NCBI RefSeq assembly: GCF_019393635.1
Contig: NC_057866.1
Coordinates: forward strand, 170,842,403 to 170,906,402
From: Dromiciops gliroides
Taxonomy: Eukaryota > Chordata > Mammalia > Microbiotheria > Microbiotheriidae
DNA length: 64,000 nucleotides
Direction: 5' to 3'
In this document: positions 44,052-54,918 of the stretch, piece by piece
How the letters are laid out: each line of letters starts with the position of its first letter
Position numbering within the stretch: position 1 is the stretch's first letter
Made by a program: the position numbers and the translations under genes
The notes under the pieces: model-generated
The model's input: the letters and a program-made list of their open reading frames with translations, nothing else
Told to the model about the DNA's origin: nothing
The model's database searches: none

Positions 44052-44591
44052 TGTGTAATTTAAATTTCTAAATGTAGGTTCTAATCTGTCCCCCCAGTTT
44101 TTGGGGAAAACTGAGTAAAATCACTGATAAACAAGTTTAGGTTTTTAAGGGTTTATTGAAAGATAGTAAAAGAAAGAGAAAGATTGAAAACAGAATTCCT
44201 ATAATCTGGCAATCCTAAGATTTCCTAACTCCTTTGTGAAGTCCTCTGCTGCCACAGTGATGTCTCACAGTCCAAAGAGAGCCAGCTTCCTGCACAGCCT
44301 CTGCTCCCTCCTTCCTGTCCCCTCCCAGAAATAGGAGGTTCCTCAAGCTGATTGGTTGACTGGACGGGAAGGTAGTCAAAGTTCAAAGTTGTTAGCTTCT
44401 GAGAACCATGCTTTATTAAGTACTCTTAAGTACCAGCCAGATGTGTTTATAATCTAGTTAACTAGAAATCAACTAGTAATCCAGTCAAGTCAGCCAGTAA
44501 TCCAGTCAGCAGTCAGTCACCTTATCCAATTCAATCAGTTTAAATTAATCTCCAGGTGGGCTCCTGAGTATCTGTTAAATCTCATCTATCA
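44052..44591 (-). mobile_element. LTR B
   Basis: Same family as LTR A: both share TCTAAAT...GGTTCTAATCTG-like starts, AAAATCACTGATAAA, GTTTAGG/TTTAGGC, TTTATT and GGTTCCTCAAGCTGATTGG-like stretches. The minus strand contains AATAAACCC. The right limit (44583-44591) is uncertain. Confidence 0.7.
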
Positions 44592-45059
<468 letters not shown>

Positions 45060-45281
45060 TGCCATTATCTTGACACAATCTCCTTTCCTGCCTCAAGTTT
45101 TTCAGCACTTGAATCCAGCTTCCACACAGGTACCAAAGCAATTGTTCTAAAGTACGGCTTGACCACACCAATCACCTGGCCCAAACTCCTTATGTACCCC
45201 TCAGAACGACTGCAAACTCTTCTGTTTGATATTTAAACCTCTTTTCAAATTTTAGAGGTTCCAGCTTACTTTTGCAGTTTC

Positions 45282-45451
45282 CTCCTCCTCCTCCTCCTCC
45301 TCCTTTTTCTTCTTCTTCCAGCCAATGAGGATTAATTGACTTGCCCAAGGTCACATAGCTATTAAGTGTCAAGTGTCTGAGGCTGGATTTGAACTTGGTT
45401 CCTCCTGAATCCAGGGCTGGTAATTTATCTACTGTGCTACCTAGCTGCCCC
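45282..45451 (-). mobile_element. Marsupial SINE with CCT microsatellite tail
   Basis: CCT units (45282-45303) and TTCTTCTT mark the degenerate tail, followed by CCAATGAGGATTAATTGAC and ending ACCTAGCTGCCCC. Confidence 0.9.
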
Positions 45452-45495
45452 TTTTGGAGTCTTCTTACATATTATTATCCTTCACATAGAACTTG

Positions 45496-45630
45496 TGTCA
45501 GAGTTGGAATAATTCCCCCTGCTGGGAAGAACATTTTGTGAGCTCTGGCCTGAGGATAAGCCTTGGCATCAGGAATTGATGTTTGCTCGTGGGTACTGTC
45601 GATCAAAGCTACCAGCCAATTAGCTTGTAG

Positions 45631-45672
<42 letters not shown>

Positions 45673-45942
45673 GTTTCCTGTTGGAGAGGAAGCTTTTGGG
45701 AGCAGGAAGAGGTGAGGAGTGCTCTTTTCACCTGGGACCTCCGTTTGAGTAGAGCTGAGAAGCTGGCCCTCTGAGATAGGTAGATGAAGGAATCTTGGAC
45801 TCTTTCTCTCTCCTCTCCAAATTCTTATGCAACTTAATAAATACTTAAAAGTCTAAACTCTTGCTAAAGTTTCTAATTTACAGTGACCACTCAATAGATT
45901 TTTAGACAGTTTAGCTAGAATTTTAGCCCCTTACAGATAGCA
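45496..45942 (+). mobile_element. Solo LTR D, related to LTR C
   Basis: Starts TGTCAGAGTTGGAATAA and ends CAGATAGCA, flanked by a 5-bp duplication ACTTG at 45491-45495 and 45943-45947. The 3' third (CTTAATAAATACTTAAAAGTC, TTAGACAGTTTAGCTAGAAT) matches the minus strand of LTR C closely. A TG microsatellite at 45631-45668 lies in its U3. Confidence 0.85.
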
Positions 45943-46383
45943 ACTTGGGATGATTCAGACAAACCATTCTTGTTTTTCACACTTGGCATTCCATTTCCTG
46001 CCTCTGTGACATCTCCCATGTGCCAGGCATATGCTAGGTGCAGGGGATACAAAAGAGATAAGACAGTCCCTACCTCCAAGGATCTTATGATCTAATGGGG
46101 AAGACCACATGCAAACAAATAAACACAAAGCAAGCTATATGCAGGATAAATTGGAGACACTTGACAGAGGGAAAGCCCTGGAATTAAGAGGGGTTGGAGA
46201 AGGCTTGCTGTAGAAGGTAGGATCTTTGGTGGGACCTAAAGGCAGCCAGGAAGATCAGTAATCAGAGCAGAGGAGGGAGAATATTCCAGGTGTGGGGGAT
46301 AGCTTGGGAGAATGCCAGGAGCCTAGAGATAGTGTCTTGTTTGTGTAATAGCCAGGAGGCCAGCATCAGTAATTAAAAGATTA

Positions 46384-46540
46384 TATGGCAGCTAGGTGGC
46401 GCAATGGATAGAGCACTGGCCCTGGAGTCAGGAGGACCTGAGTTCAAATCTGGCCTCAGACACTTGACACTTACTAGCTGTGTGACCCTGGGCAAGTCAC
46501 TTAACCCCAATCACTTCACCCTCCCCCCCCAAAACAAAAG
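46384..46540 (+). mobile_element. Marsupial SINE inserted into L2
   Basis: GGCAGCTAGGTGGCGCAATG through TTAACCCCAATC with a C-rich then A-rich tail. Confidence 0.94.
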
Positions 46541-46666
46541 AGTACATGTCAGGTAGTAAATTGTAAGAAGACTGGAAAGGTAGGAGGAGGCTAGGTTATA
46601 AAGTGCCAAACACAGCATTTTATTTTTATATTTGTTCCTGGAGGCAATAGAAAGCTACTGAAGTTT

Positions 46667-46684
46667 GGGGGGGTGGGGGCGGGG
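46667..46684 (+). other. G-quadruplex-prone G-run
   Basis: Seven, five and four G separated by single T and C within the L2 copy, enough for four G3 runs. Confidence 0.5.
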
Positions 46685-46745
46685 AATGACAGGATCTGAC
46701 CAATATTTCAGAAAAATCACTTTATTGGCTAAATGGAGAATGGAT

Positions 46746-47589
46746 TCAAGTGGAGAGAGAGGCTTGTGGCAGGCTGACCCAACAGCAGGCTATTGCAACA
46801 ATCCAAGCAGGAGGTGATAAGGGCTTGTACAACAGTGGTGTGGCTGTGTCCAAGGAGAAAAGAGCATATTTGAGAGAGAAGAGAATATATTCAAGAGATA
46901 TTGCAAAAATGAAATCAGCAGGCCTTAGTGACATGTGAGATATGTGTGTGTATTGCGAGAGGGGGCCGGTTAAGAGATAATGAGGAATTCAGAATGTCTC
47001 CTAGGATATAAGCCTGAGGAACTGGGAGGATGTTGTTGCCCCCTGAAATAATCGGGAAGGTAGGAGGTGGGGAGGGGTTGGGGGAAAGGTAGGTACTTCT
47101 GTTTTGGACATAATGAGTTCAAGATGTCTACTGACCATCTTATCTGAGAGATTGGAAAGGCAGTTGGAGAGGGGAGATTGGAGTTCATCAGGGAAATTGG
47201 GGCAAGAAAGGTAGATTTGAGAATCATCAGCATAGAGATGCTAATTAAATCCATCACCAAGTGGTATAGAGAGAAAAGAGAAGAGGACCCAGGTCAGAAT
47301 ACCTAGGGACATCTATAGTTACAGGGCTTGCTTTGTAGGAGGATTAAGCAAAGGAGACAGAGAAGAAGTGCTCAGATAGGTGTGAAGAAATGGGGAGAGA
47401 AGTAGTGTCCTGAAAAATTAAAGAGAAAAGAGTATCAAGGAGGAGTGAGTGATCCACAAAGTCAGAGGCTCCAGAGAGGTCAAGGAGAATGAGAATTGAG
47501 AAAAGGCCATTGGATTTGGCCACTAAGAGATCATTAGTAACTTTGGAGAGAGCAGTTTTAGTGGAATAAGATTGAAAGCCAGACTGCAA
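46746..47589 (-). pseudogene. L2 reverse-transcriptase relic
   Basis: Minus-strand translation of 47589-47344 gives TALSKVTNDLLVAKSNGLFS followed by ILILLDLSGASDFVDHSLLL. This is the L2/CR1 block 'TAL..V.nDLL.A.D.G..S.LvLLDLSAAFDTVDH', which carries polymerase motif A. The catalytic aspartate of 'LLDLS' is kept, but AAFDTVDH has become GASDFVDH. Further 3' (47260-46970) are remnants like SQIRWSVDILNSLC and LPDYFRGQQHPPS, frame-shifted several times. L2 enzymes once copied L2 RNA and MIRs in trans. L2 has been extinct in mammals for a long time, and this copy is dead. Confidence 0.85.
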
Positions 47590-47945
47590 AGGGTTAAGAA
47601 AAGAATGAGAGGAGAGACAGGGGAGGCACCTATTGTAGATGGCCAGTTAGAGGAGTTTAGCTACAAAGGGCAGAAGAAAGGGTGATACTTAACTGGAATG
47701 GATAGATTAAGTGAGGGTTTTTTTTTTCCCAGAATGGGGGAGATCAGGGCAGTGGGAAATGAGCCAATAGAGAGTGATAGAATGACAATAAGTGACAGAA
47801 TGGGGGATGATAGAGGGGAAATCTGTTGGAGGAGATAGGATGAAATGGGATCACTTGAACAAATTGAGGGGCTTAGCATTGGTAAGGAATAAGCCCTTCT
47901 CGTTATGTAAAGCAGACATGAAAGAGGAGAAAGTGAAGTTTGGTT

Positions 47946-48165
47946 ACCTTTATCAGCTCAAGCTTCACTTTCCACACAATGCCTTTCCTAATCCTCCCAC
48001 TAGTATCCCGTGATCACTTAAAATAGATCATGGATACATTTGGTATGCACCTATTGTCTCCTCTTCCTTGACTATAAACCCTTTAGGGGTAAGGATTCTT
48101 TCATTTGTTCTTTCTATGCACAAGGTTTCCCAGGTAATATACAAAATAAATGCTTTTCTTTGGGT
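47946..48165 (+). mobile_element. L2 3' end
   Basis: CACAATGCCTTTCCTAATCC, CCTTGACTATAAACCCTTTAG and AATAAATGC. Confidence 0.6.
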
Positions 48166-48412
48166 TAATTGAAGTGTCACATCCTACAAGAAGCCTCTCT
48201 TCACCTCACCCAATTACTTTGCATTGATTGCAAATGTTTTGCATCTACTTGTCTGAATACACTTTGTATACAACTTTTCCTTCCCTCTACCACCCAACAA
48301 AACCTTCCAGAGGTCAGGGCCTGCTTGGTTGTTTACTTTGTATTCCAAGCTCCTATCATAATGCTTAGCTCTTGGTACTCTAACAGTTTAATAAATGTTT
48401 GTTGAATTGATT
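48166..48412 (+). mobile_element. Second L2 3' end
   Basis: CAAGAAGCCTCTCTTCACC, CCAGAGGTCAGGGCCTGC and TTAATAAATGTTTGTTGAATT, the canonical L2 terminus. Confidence 0.8.
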
Positions 48413-48683
48413 TGCATTCTAGTGGAAAGTGTTCCAGCTATTCTATTGGAACATTTTGGTTTATTAGGAAGCCCTCAGTGGCATATTGGGAACAGAGGTT
48501 CAATTTTAAAGTACTTAAGTTTAAATGTACCTTCAAACAAACATGTTTTCCTAATAGTTTATTATAAGATTAAATTCTAGCTTCTGGAAAAAAAATAGAT
48601 AAAGCTCTTTTATCCTTCCTTCTTCCCTTCCTCTTTCCCTTTCTCTTTCTTTCCCCTCCTTCCCTCTCTTCCTTTCTTATTCC

Positions 48684-48880
48684 CTCCCTTCCTTCCTTCC
48701 TCCCTTCCTCCCTTCCTCCCTTCCTTCCTTCCTTCCTTCCTTCCTTCCTTCCTTCCTTCCTTCCTTCCTTCCTTCCTTCCTTCCTTCCTTCCTTCCTTCC
48801 TTCCTTCCTTCCTTCCTTCCTTCCTTCCTTCCTTCCTTCCTTCCTTCCTTCCTTCCTCCCTCCCTCCCTTCCTTCCTTCC
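48684..48880. repeat. TTCC/CCCT tetranucleotide tract
   Basis: Almost pure TTCC for about 150 bp with CTCC variants at both ends, inside a wider pyrimidine stretch from 48610. The Gly-Arg-Lys-Glu frames on the other strand are artefacts. Confidence 0.98.
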
Positions 48881-48889
48881 ATCCATGAC

Positions 48890-49270
48890 TCTAATGGCCT
48901 CCCCACCAAGAAGCTTGGGAAACCCAAAAGTCTTGAGTCACCCAATCAGAGCAACACCTGGAGTAATGTAATGTAATGTAAAGTTCCTTTCCCATTACCA
49001 GGGAGTTGGAATAGCAACTAATTCCCCAGGAGTCTCCACCTCACCCCATCCTCCATGAATCAGCAGCAGTCCCCTAATGTCTGGTCCTACTAAATCCAGA
49101 GGAGAACCACCTTCCTTTACTTTGGAGTACCCTATTCCCTCTGGGGTCCCAGTGGGATGAGCCCAATTCCACCTGTTTCCATCATTGTTCCTGATTACCT
49201 TTCATATTGTAAATATATTCCCTCAATAAACATGGCTTGCTTTACTGTCTGGTAAGCTTCATGTTTACTT
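48890..49270 (+). mobile_element. Possible LTR
   Basis: CCAATCAGAG, a short ATGTA repeat and a terminal CCCTCAATAAACATGGCTTGC look like an LTR U3-R order. No partner or target duplication was found. Confidence 0.35.
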
Positions 49271-49329
49271 ATACTGGACTTTGCCATTATGAATTTTTCT
49301 ATCAGTATTGACATCACCCTCCCTCCCTT

Positions 49330-49840
49330 CTCTCATTTAATAACATACATTACATACTTCCTCTCTGTTGAGAGCTGTTCTAGGGTGTGTGCAAACTTTA
49401 GGTAAGAAATGATCTCTACCCTCATGAAACTTATATAGTCTGGTAGGGAGATAAGACACACACACACATATGAGGAGAATATACAACATAACATGATAAG
49501 GATTTCAAAGTGAGAGAGGTACAAAACAAAGTATAATGTGAAGTCTAAGAGGGAAAGTCCTTACTCAGATCAGGGAGTTTAATATGTGGTATTTGAATCT
49601 GACTTAAAGGATAAGCAGGAATTGGACAGGCAAAAAAGTAGGTGGGTGGGTGGGGGGGCATCATTCCAAGTATAGGCTAGAGTAATATGTTTCCAGCTCC
49701 AGTGTGAACCAAGGTGTGGGAACAGGATAGGCAACTGAGGGATAGAGAGGCTAATATTCTATTAGTGGTGTGAATCTGTTGGAGTTGGCTTTAATCAACA
49801 ACACTGATATAGTAACGATGTTGACTGGATAGGTCAGGAC
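49330..49840 (-). mobile_element. L2 fragment
   Basis: ATGATCTCTACCCTCATGAAAC, ATTCCAAGTATAGGCTAGAG in L2 order. A G-run GGTGGGTGGGTGGGGGGG at 49641-49658 lies inside. Confidence 0.55.
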
Positions 49841-50824
49841 AAAGGGTTTTACTTTCTTGTTAATTCCCATGACTTCTTAAGGAAACTTCAAAAGCGCATG
49901 TATGTGGCCCAAATAAGTATACTTCTCAGTCTACAAAGTCCTAGACTGCAGCCTAGGCTATGGAAGTATTTTTTTTTCAAATGTTTCCTATACTATGGCT
50001 AGAATACAATGATTACTCAGGATCCATTGAACCCAGTACAGTATCTTCATGTCTTCTTAGTCACTTCTGCAGGATGGCCCATTAGTCCATGCTGAAAGGA
50101 CTAAGACATGGCTTGTGATGAGGTCAGGTTTAGGTCTTTTGAAGTATTCAGTGACTTTTGACCCTGACCCCACCTCCTTTTCTTAAAGATGATCTAGTTT
50201 CATTTGATTTCTTACACACCACACCAAATCTACACTTCTCTCTTGAGAACATGCCACCTTTAAGTGCTGATCTGCTCCAAAATTAGAACAGAAAACCATT
50301 CTACTGTCCACTGCTAGGATAGTTCTTGGATCAGTCTATTGTGTGACCTTTGGTCCTGTGATCTACTCCATGAATGCAGTGGTTTAAACCACTATTTCTA
50401 TTTCCTATCAGAATTTCACTGAGCTCCACTCAGAATTTGGGTTGACTATTGATACTCTCTCATCTTGTTTCCATGTCTTACATATGAAGAGATGCTCTTG
50501 AACCAATAAATTTGTTTTACTTTTCTGCACACTTCTGTCTTTGTACTATAATATGATTTGAGTGTATTTCACTCTGCAATAGCTGGGTGTATCCAGTTCA
50601 TGCAATGACAGGTGCATCTTTAATTATGTGTTGTCCATTAAGCCACAAGTTCCTTATAAACTCATAACAGACAGCCTCTACTTCTTCTGTCTTCACTTTT
50701 CCTTTGAGTATAAGAAGCAGTCTGTTCATATGTAGAACAAAAGAGGCTTTCTCTCTTACATGGTAACAGGTACAAAAGATCTGAGCGTGAACTTTCTGAG
50801 ACATCTTTGCTTTGCTGAATTGAG
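49841..50824. other. Apparently unique DNA
   Basis: No exon or repeat assigned. Confidence 0.4.
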
Positions 50825-51120
50825 TCTCTGTTGTTTGCCCTTTGTTCTCGAAGATGACTATGATATAATGACTTGCAGTGAATTGGATTTAAGCAAGGGA
50901 GGGCTGTGCAATGTCACCAACCTCACTCTTCCAGAGCCTTCTGGATCCAGTGGCAAGATATACATCAGGCCGACTGGAGATGGCTCTGGATATTTAAGCA
51001 ATTGAGGTTAAATGACTTGTCCAGGGTCACACAGCTAGTAAGTGTCTGAGGAGAGATTTGAACTCAGGCCCTACCAACTTTAGGACTAATGCCCTATCCA
51101 CTGTACCACCTGGCTGTCCC
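50825..51120 (+). mobile_element. CORE-SINE composite
   Basis: Head TGTTTGCCCTTTGTTCTCGAA, GACTTGCAGTGAATTGGATT, GATCCAGTGGCAAGATA, then GTCACACAGCTAGTAAGTG and TACCACCTGGCTGTCCC. Same family as 32385. Confidence 0.75.
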
Positions 51121-52314
51121 TAAGGAAGAAGGCATGGGAAGAAAGGCATGTCCCCATGAAAGCTTCCTCAACTTTAATAAATGTGGCAGAGTCTTCTGTA
51201 GCAATAGGAAATACTTGGTTCACTAGATTCCCCCTCCCCCTATTCAACTTCTTGACTGAATAAATCTGAAAGATGGAAGACCTCCTTCTTACTTCAGTAA
51301 TTCAGTCCCAATCAAGAGGAAATGGAAAAGGAAGCCTTTCCTCCCAATTTGAGGATAATGAACTTAGCCTAATGTGCCCATACCATTGCTCAAATTCCAC
51401 ACTAACAGGCGCCATGTAAATACAAATAACCAGAAACAGATCAGTTTGTGTTGTCAATCTGGTTATTCCTCAGTCTAGCCAAGGTTAACAGCTCATTTAT
51501 GAATATTAGGATCTACAGTTTCAATAAGGGCTTTTGTTGCAGTGAGAACAATTTCTAGATATTGGGATTCAATGGCTCAAAGCTCTTTGTTTCATGTTTC
51601 AAATTTCAAATTGAACACAGCAAGGTAACCCAAGAGTTGTTGGCTGACATCACCTGAGCTCATGGCCCCCATCAATACCTGTCCTTTATCTACCTTCAGG
51701 ATTTGCCCTGAGTTTGTTGCTTTGGGGTTGCTTGTCTCCTCTTCAAGAGAACTAGGTTCCTCATGGCTTTCATTGCTCACTCACCTCTTATTCCTGGGGA
51801 ACATTTCTATTTTTGACTCCTGGGTTTTCCCCAGTAAGGGAGGTGGGAGAAGTAGAAGAAAAAGTACTCAGTACAAATTTGAATTGGGTATGAAGTAGGT
51901 AGTTTTATGATCATTCAGAAAAGAGAATGCTAAGCAATAGAGAATCAGAGAATGGTTATAATCAGTTCATAGCCTAATATTCAAGAATACTCAGAAACAG
52001 CTTCTTTGGAAGAGTTGTATATTAGCTATTGTATATTTTGCCTTTACTGAGTACAGTCAAGTACCTTAAGTGGCCTCTTTCTTTTTAATGTTCTTTTTCT
52101 CCATAAGGCTACTCTTTACCTCTCAGATGGTCCTTTTCTAATCATATATCTCTCCAATGATAACCATTATGTTGCTTCTCTTGAACAACCTTTCACTGGA
52201 AATACAGTGCATCCTACTCATGCAAACCATGGCCCTTATCATTGCCCCATTTGGGTGGCCCACTACTTTAATTCTTTGGAAACAGTAGTACTCCATCACT
52301 TGGGGGCCATTTCT
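51121..52314. other. Apparently unique DNA
   Basis: Overlapping frames at 51592-51780 (-) and 51662-51898 (+) have no recognisable family. Confidence 0.4.
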
Positions 52315-52495
52315 AGTTGTCTTGATCTTTTTCTTGCCACTGGACCCAGATGGCTCTGGAGGAGAGAGTGAGGCTGGTGACTTTGCACAGCCCTGCATCA
52401 CTTAAATCCAATTCACTGCAAGTCATGACATCACCTCCCAATGTCATGGACTTTTGGAGAATGAAGGACAAGCAACAACAACAACAACAACTCCA
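52315..52495 (-). mobile_element. CORE-SINE head, opposite strand, with CAA tail
   Basis: Reverse complement of the 32385/50825 head: CTTGCCACTGGACCCAGATG, GAGAGAGTGAGGCTGGTGAC, ending in an ACAACAACAACAA run. Confidence 0.78.
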
Positions 52496-52509
52496 TGACT
52501 CATACCAAT

Positions 52510-52700
52510 GGAAGAAGATTGATGGAAAAGGGGCTCAGGTTGAAGTCAAGGGGTCTGGATTCAGATATCAGCTTTGCTACTTATTGCCTGTGTGACCTTG
52601 GGCAAATCACCTCGCTGCATCTTAGTTTCTTGTCAAACGAGAGGGTTGGACTAGATGGTCCAGTCTAGCTTTAAATTGGTGAGCTTATAATTTTAAAATG
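52510..52700 (+). mobile_element. MIR
   Basis: GTCTGGATTCAGATATCAGC, CTGTGTGACCTTGGGCAAATC and AGAGGGTTGGACTAGATGG. Confidence 0.85.
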
Positions 52701-52785
52701 AGGAGTCTTTGTTTTAGACAGAAACTCGGGCATGGAACAATTTCTAGAGGTGACCCAGTTCACACTTTTCATCTTTACATAATTG

Positions 52786-52812
52786 TATGTATGCATGCAT
52801 GCATGCATGTAT
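52786..52812. repeat. Self-complementary ATGC repeat
   Basis: TATGCATGCATGCATGCATG followed by TATATATG. Each unit is its own reverse complement. Confidence 0.85.
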
Positions 52813-53089
52813 ATATGAACATATATCATACATGTATATAAACACACATATGCATATATTGATTAACATGCTTTATTGGTTATCCATGCAATTGTATGTA
52901 ATAGTCTAAGAAATAAGATATCTTTATTTGAATAGTTAGCACTAACTTTTTTGGAATGGTTGTGGATCTTAGGAGGTTCTGTGGTATTCTGGGACTTAAT
53001 ACAATTAATATAATAATAGTATCCACAAATAGGAACATCTAGAGAACTGCACTAGTCTTTTGAATACTAGAAGAGAAAAAAAAATTCCT

Positions 53090-53460
53090 TCTGCAGCCCA
53101 AGTTTTTCTTTCACTGATTCTTATAGGTCACGGTCCTAGGCCTCTTATCATCTTAGGACCCTCCTCTGCATCCACTTCAATCTGTTTGGATTCTTCCTAA
53201 AACATGATGCTCAGAACTGAATATGATACATAATATGTTGTTCAATCAAGGAACAATATAATGGATTAAGCATAATTTTCATTCTAGATACTATGCCTGC
53301 GTGAATACAGCCCAAGTTCACATCCACTCTTTTGTCTTCCTCATCAACATGTTGATTCATATTGAGTATGATGTCCGCTAATACAAGTGAATCATTTTCT
53401 CTCACAAATTGTTGTCTAGACACTTCTTCATTGTCCTCAATTAAATGTGGTTTCATTGAT
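53090..53460. mobile_element. CR1/L3-like LINE fragment
   Basis: CCCTCCTCTGCATCCACTTC, ATGATGCTCAGAACTGAATA, GCCCAAGTTCACATCCACTC and TGTTGATTCATATTGAGTATG match the mammalian CR1/L3-type profile, also seen at 37440. Confidence 0.5.
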
Positions 53461-53524
53461 TAGACCCTAGAGTAGAAGTTTACATTTACTTTTGTTTAAA
53501 TTTTACCTAAAAAAGTAATGACGG

Positions 53525-53735
53525 CTGTGAAAAAACAACAGGTACATTAGGGAACTGTTAGTGGAGCTGTGAATTGGTTCAGCCATTCTGGAAAGCAATT
53601 TGGAGCTATGCCCCCAAAGTTGCTGAATGGTATATATCTTTTCCTCCAGCTATAACAACACTAGGCCTATAGCACAAAGAGATCAACGACGGAAGAAAAG
53701 GACCTATACATATGGGAACATTTCTATTAGCCTTT
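53525..53735 (+). mobile_element. L1 ORF2 C-terminal fragment, plus strand
   Basis: GTGAATTGGTTCAGCCATTC and TGGAAAGCAATTTGGAGC are the reverse complement of 12002-12030-like L1 sequence, so this is L1 in the opposite direction to the neighbour at 53737. Truncated at both ends. Confidence 0.8.
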
Positions 53736-53736
53736 T

Positions 53737-54867
53737 AAAAATATATTTTCCTCCAATTACATGTAAAAATAATTTTTGACATTTGTTTCTTAAAACTTTG
53801 AGTTCCAAATTCTCTTTCTCCTTCACCTCCCCCTCAGTGAGAAAGCAAACAATTTACATAGGTTATACATGTGCAATCATGCATAACATATTTCCATATT
53901 AGTCATATTGTGAAATAAAAAAAGCAGACCAAACAAAACCTCCAACAATAACCCAATAAAACTAAAGAGTTAAAAAAGTATACGTTGATTTGCAATCAGA
54001 TTCTATCAGTTCTTTCTCTGAAGGTGGTTAGCATTTTTTCATATTAAGTTCTTAGGCATTGTTTTTGGATCTTTGTGTTCCTGAGAATAGCTGTCATTTG
54101 CTGTTGATCATCTTACGATATTGCTTTTATTGGGTACATTCTTCTCCTGGTTTTGCTCATTTTACTTTGCATCAGTTCATGTAAGTCTTTCCAGGTGTTT
54201 CTGGGAGTACCCTGCTTTGTCATTTCTTATAACACAATAGAATTGTATAATGATCATATACCACCACTTGCTCAGCTATTCCCCAGTTGATGGATAACCT
54301 CTCAATTTCCACTTCTTTGCTGCCACTAAAAAAGCTGCTGTAAATATTTTTGTACATTTAGGTACTTTTCCTTTTGCTTTTTATCTTTTTGGGATACAGA
54401 CCTAGTAGTGGTATTGCTGAGTCAAGGGGTATGCATGATTCTATAGCCATTTAGGCATAGTTCAAAATTGCTCTCCAGAATGGGTGAATCAGTTTGCAAT
54501 TCTACCAACAGTGCTTTTGGGTCTCAATTTCACCACATCCCCTCCAACATTTGTTTTTCCTTTTCTGTCATATTAGCCAATCTGGTAGATATGGAATGGT
54601 ACCTTGGAGTAGTTTTAATTTGTACTTCTCTAAATCAATAGTTACTTAAAGCAATTTTTCATATAATTATGCTGAAAACTGCCTGTTCATATCCTTTGGC
54701 CATTTATTAATTGGAGAAAGACTCTTTTTTTAAAATAAATTTCACTCAGTTCTCTATAAATTTGAGGGATGAGTCCTTTATCAGACATATTTGCTGTGAA
54801 TTTTTTCCCCAGTTATTACAGTATATTTTCCTGCATCCCCTGTTTGTTCTTGTTCTTGTTCTTGTTC

Positions 54868-54918
<51 letters not shown>

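Larger units (their letters stand above)
45060..46010 (+). mobile_element. L2 3' part, split by a SINE and LTR D
   Basis: Pieces at 45060-45280, 45452-45495 and 45943-46010 are colinear L2 sequence (ACCAAAGCAATTGTTCTAAAG, CACACCAATCACCTGGCCC, TTGGCATTCCATTTCCTGCC). Confidence 0.65.
46012..47945 (-). mobile_element. Long L2 LINE copy
   Basis: About 1.8 kb of L2 on the minus strand, from the 3' end (CATGTGCCAGGCATATGCTAG) back into the reverse-transcriptase coding region. A SINE at 46384-46540 interrupts it. Plus-strand L2 pieces lie on both sides (to 46010 and from 47946), so it may have inserted into, or next to, an opposite-strand L2. Confidence 0.85.

Noticed and set aside
48610..48945. 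Gly-Arg-Lys-Glu repeat protein on the minus strand
   Set aside because: Pure translation of the TTCC tract.
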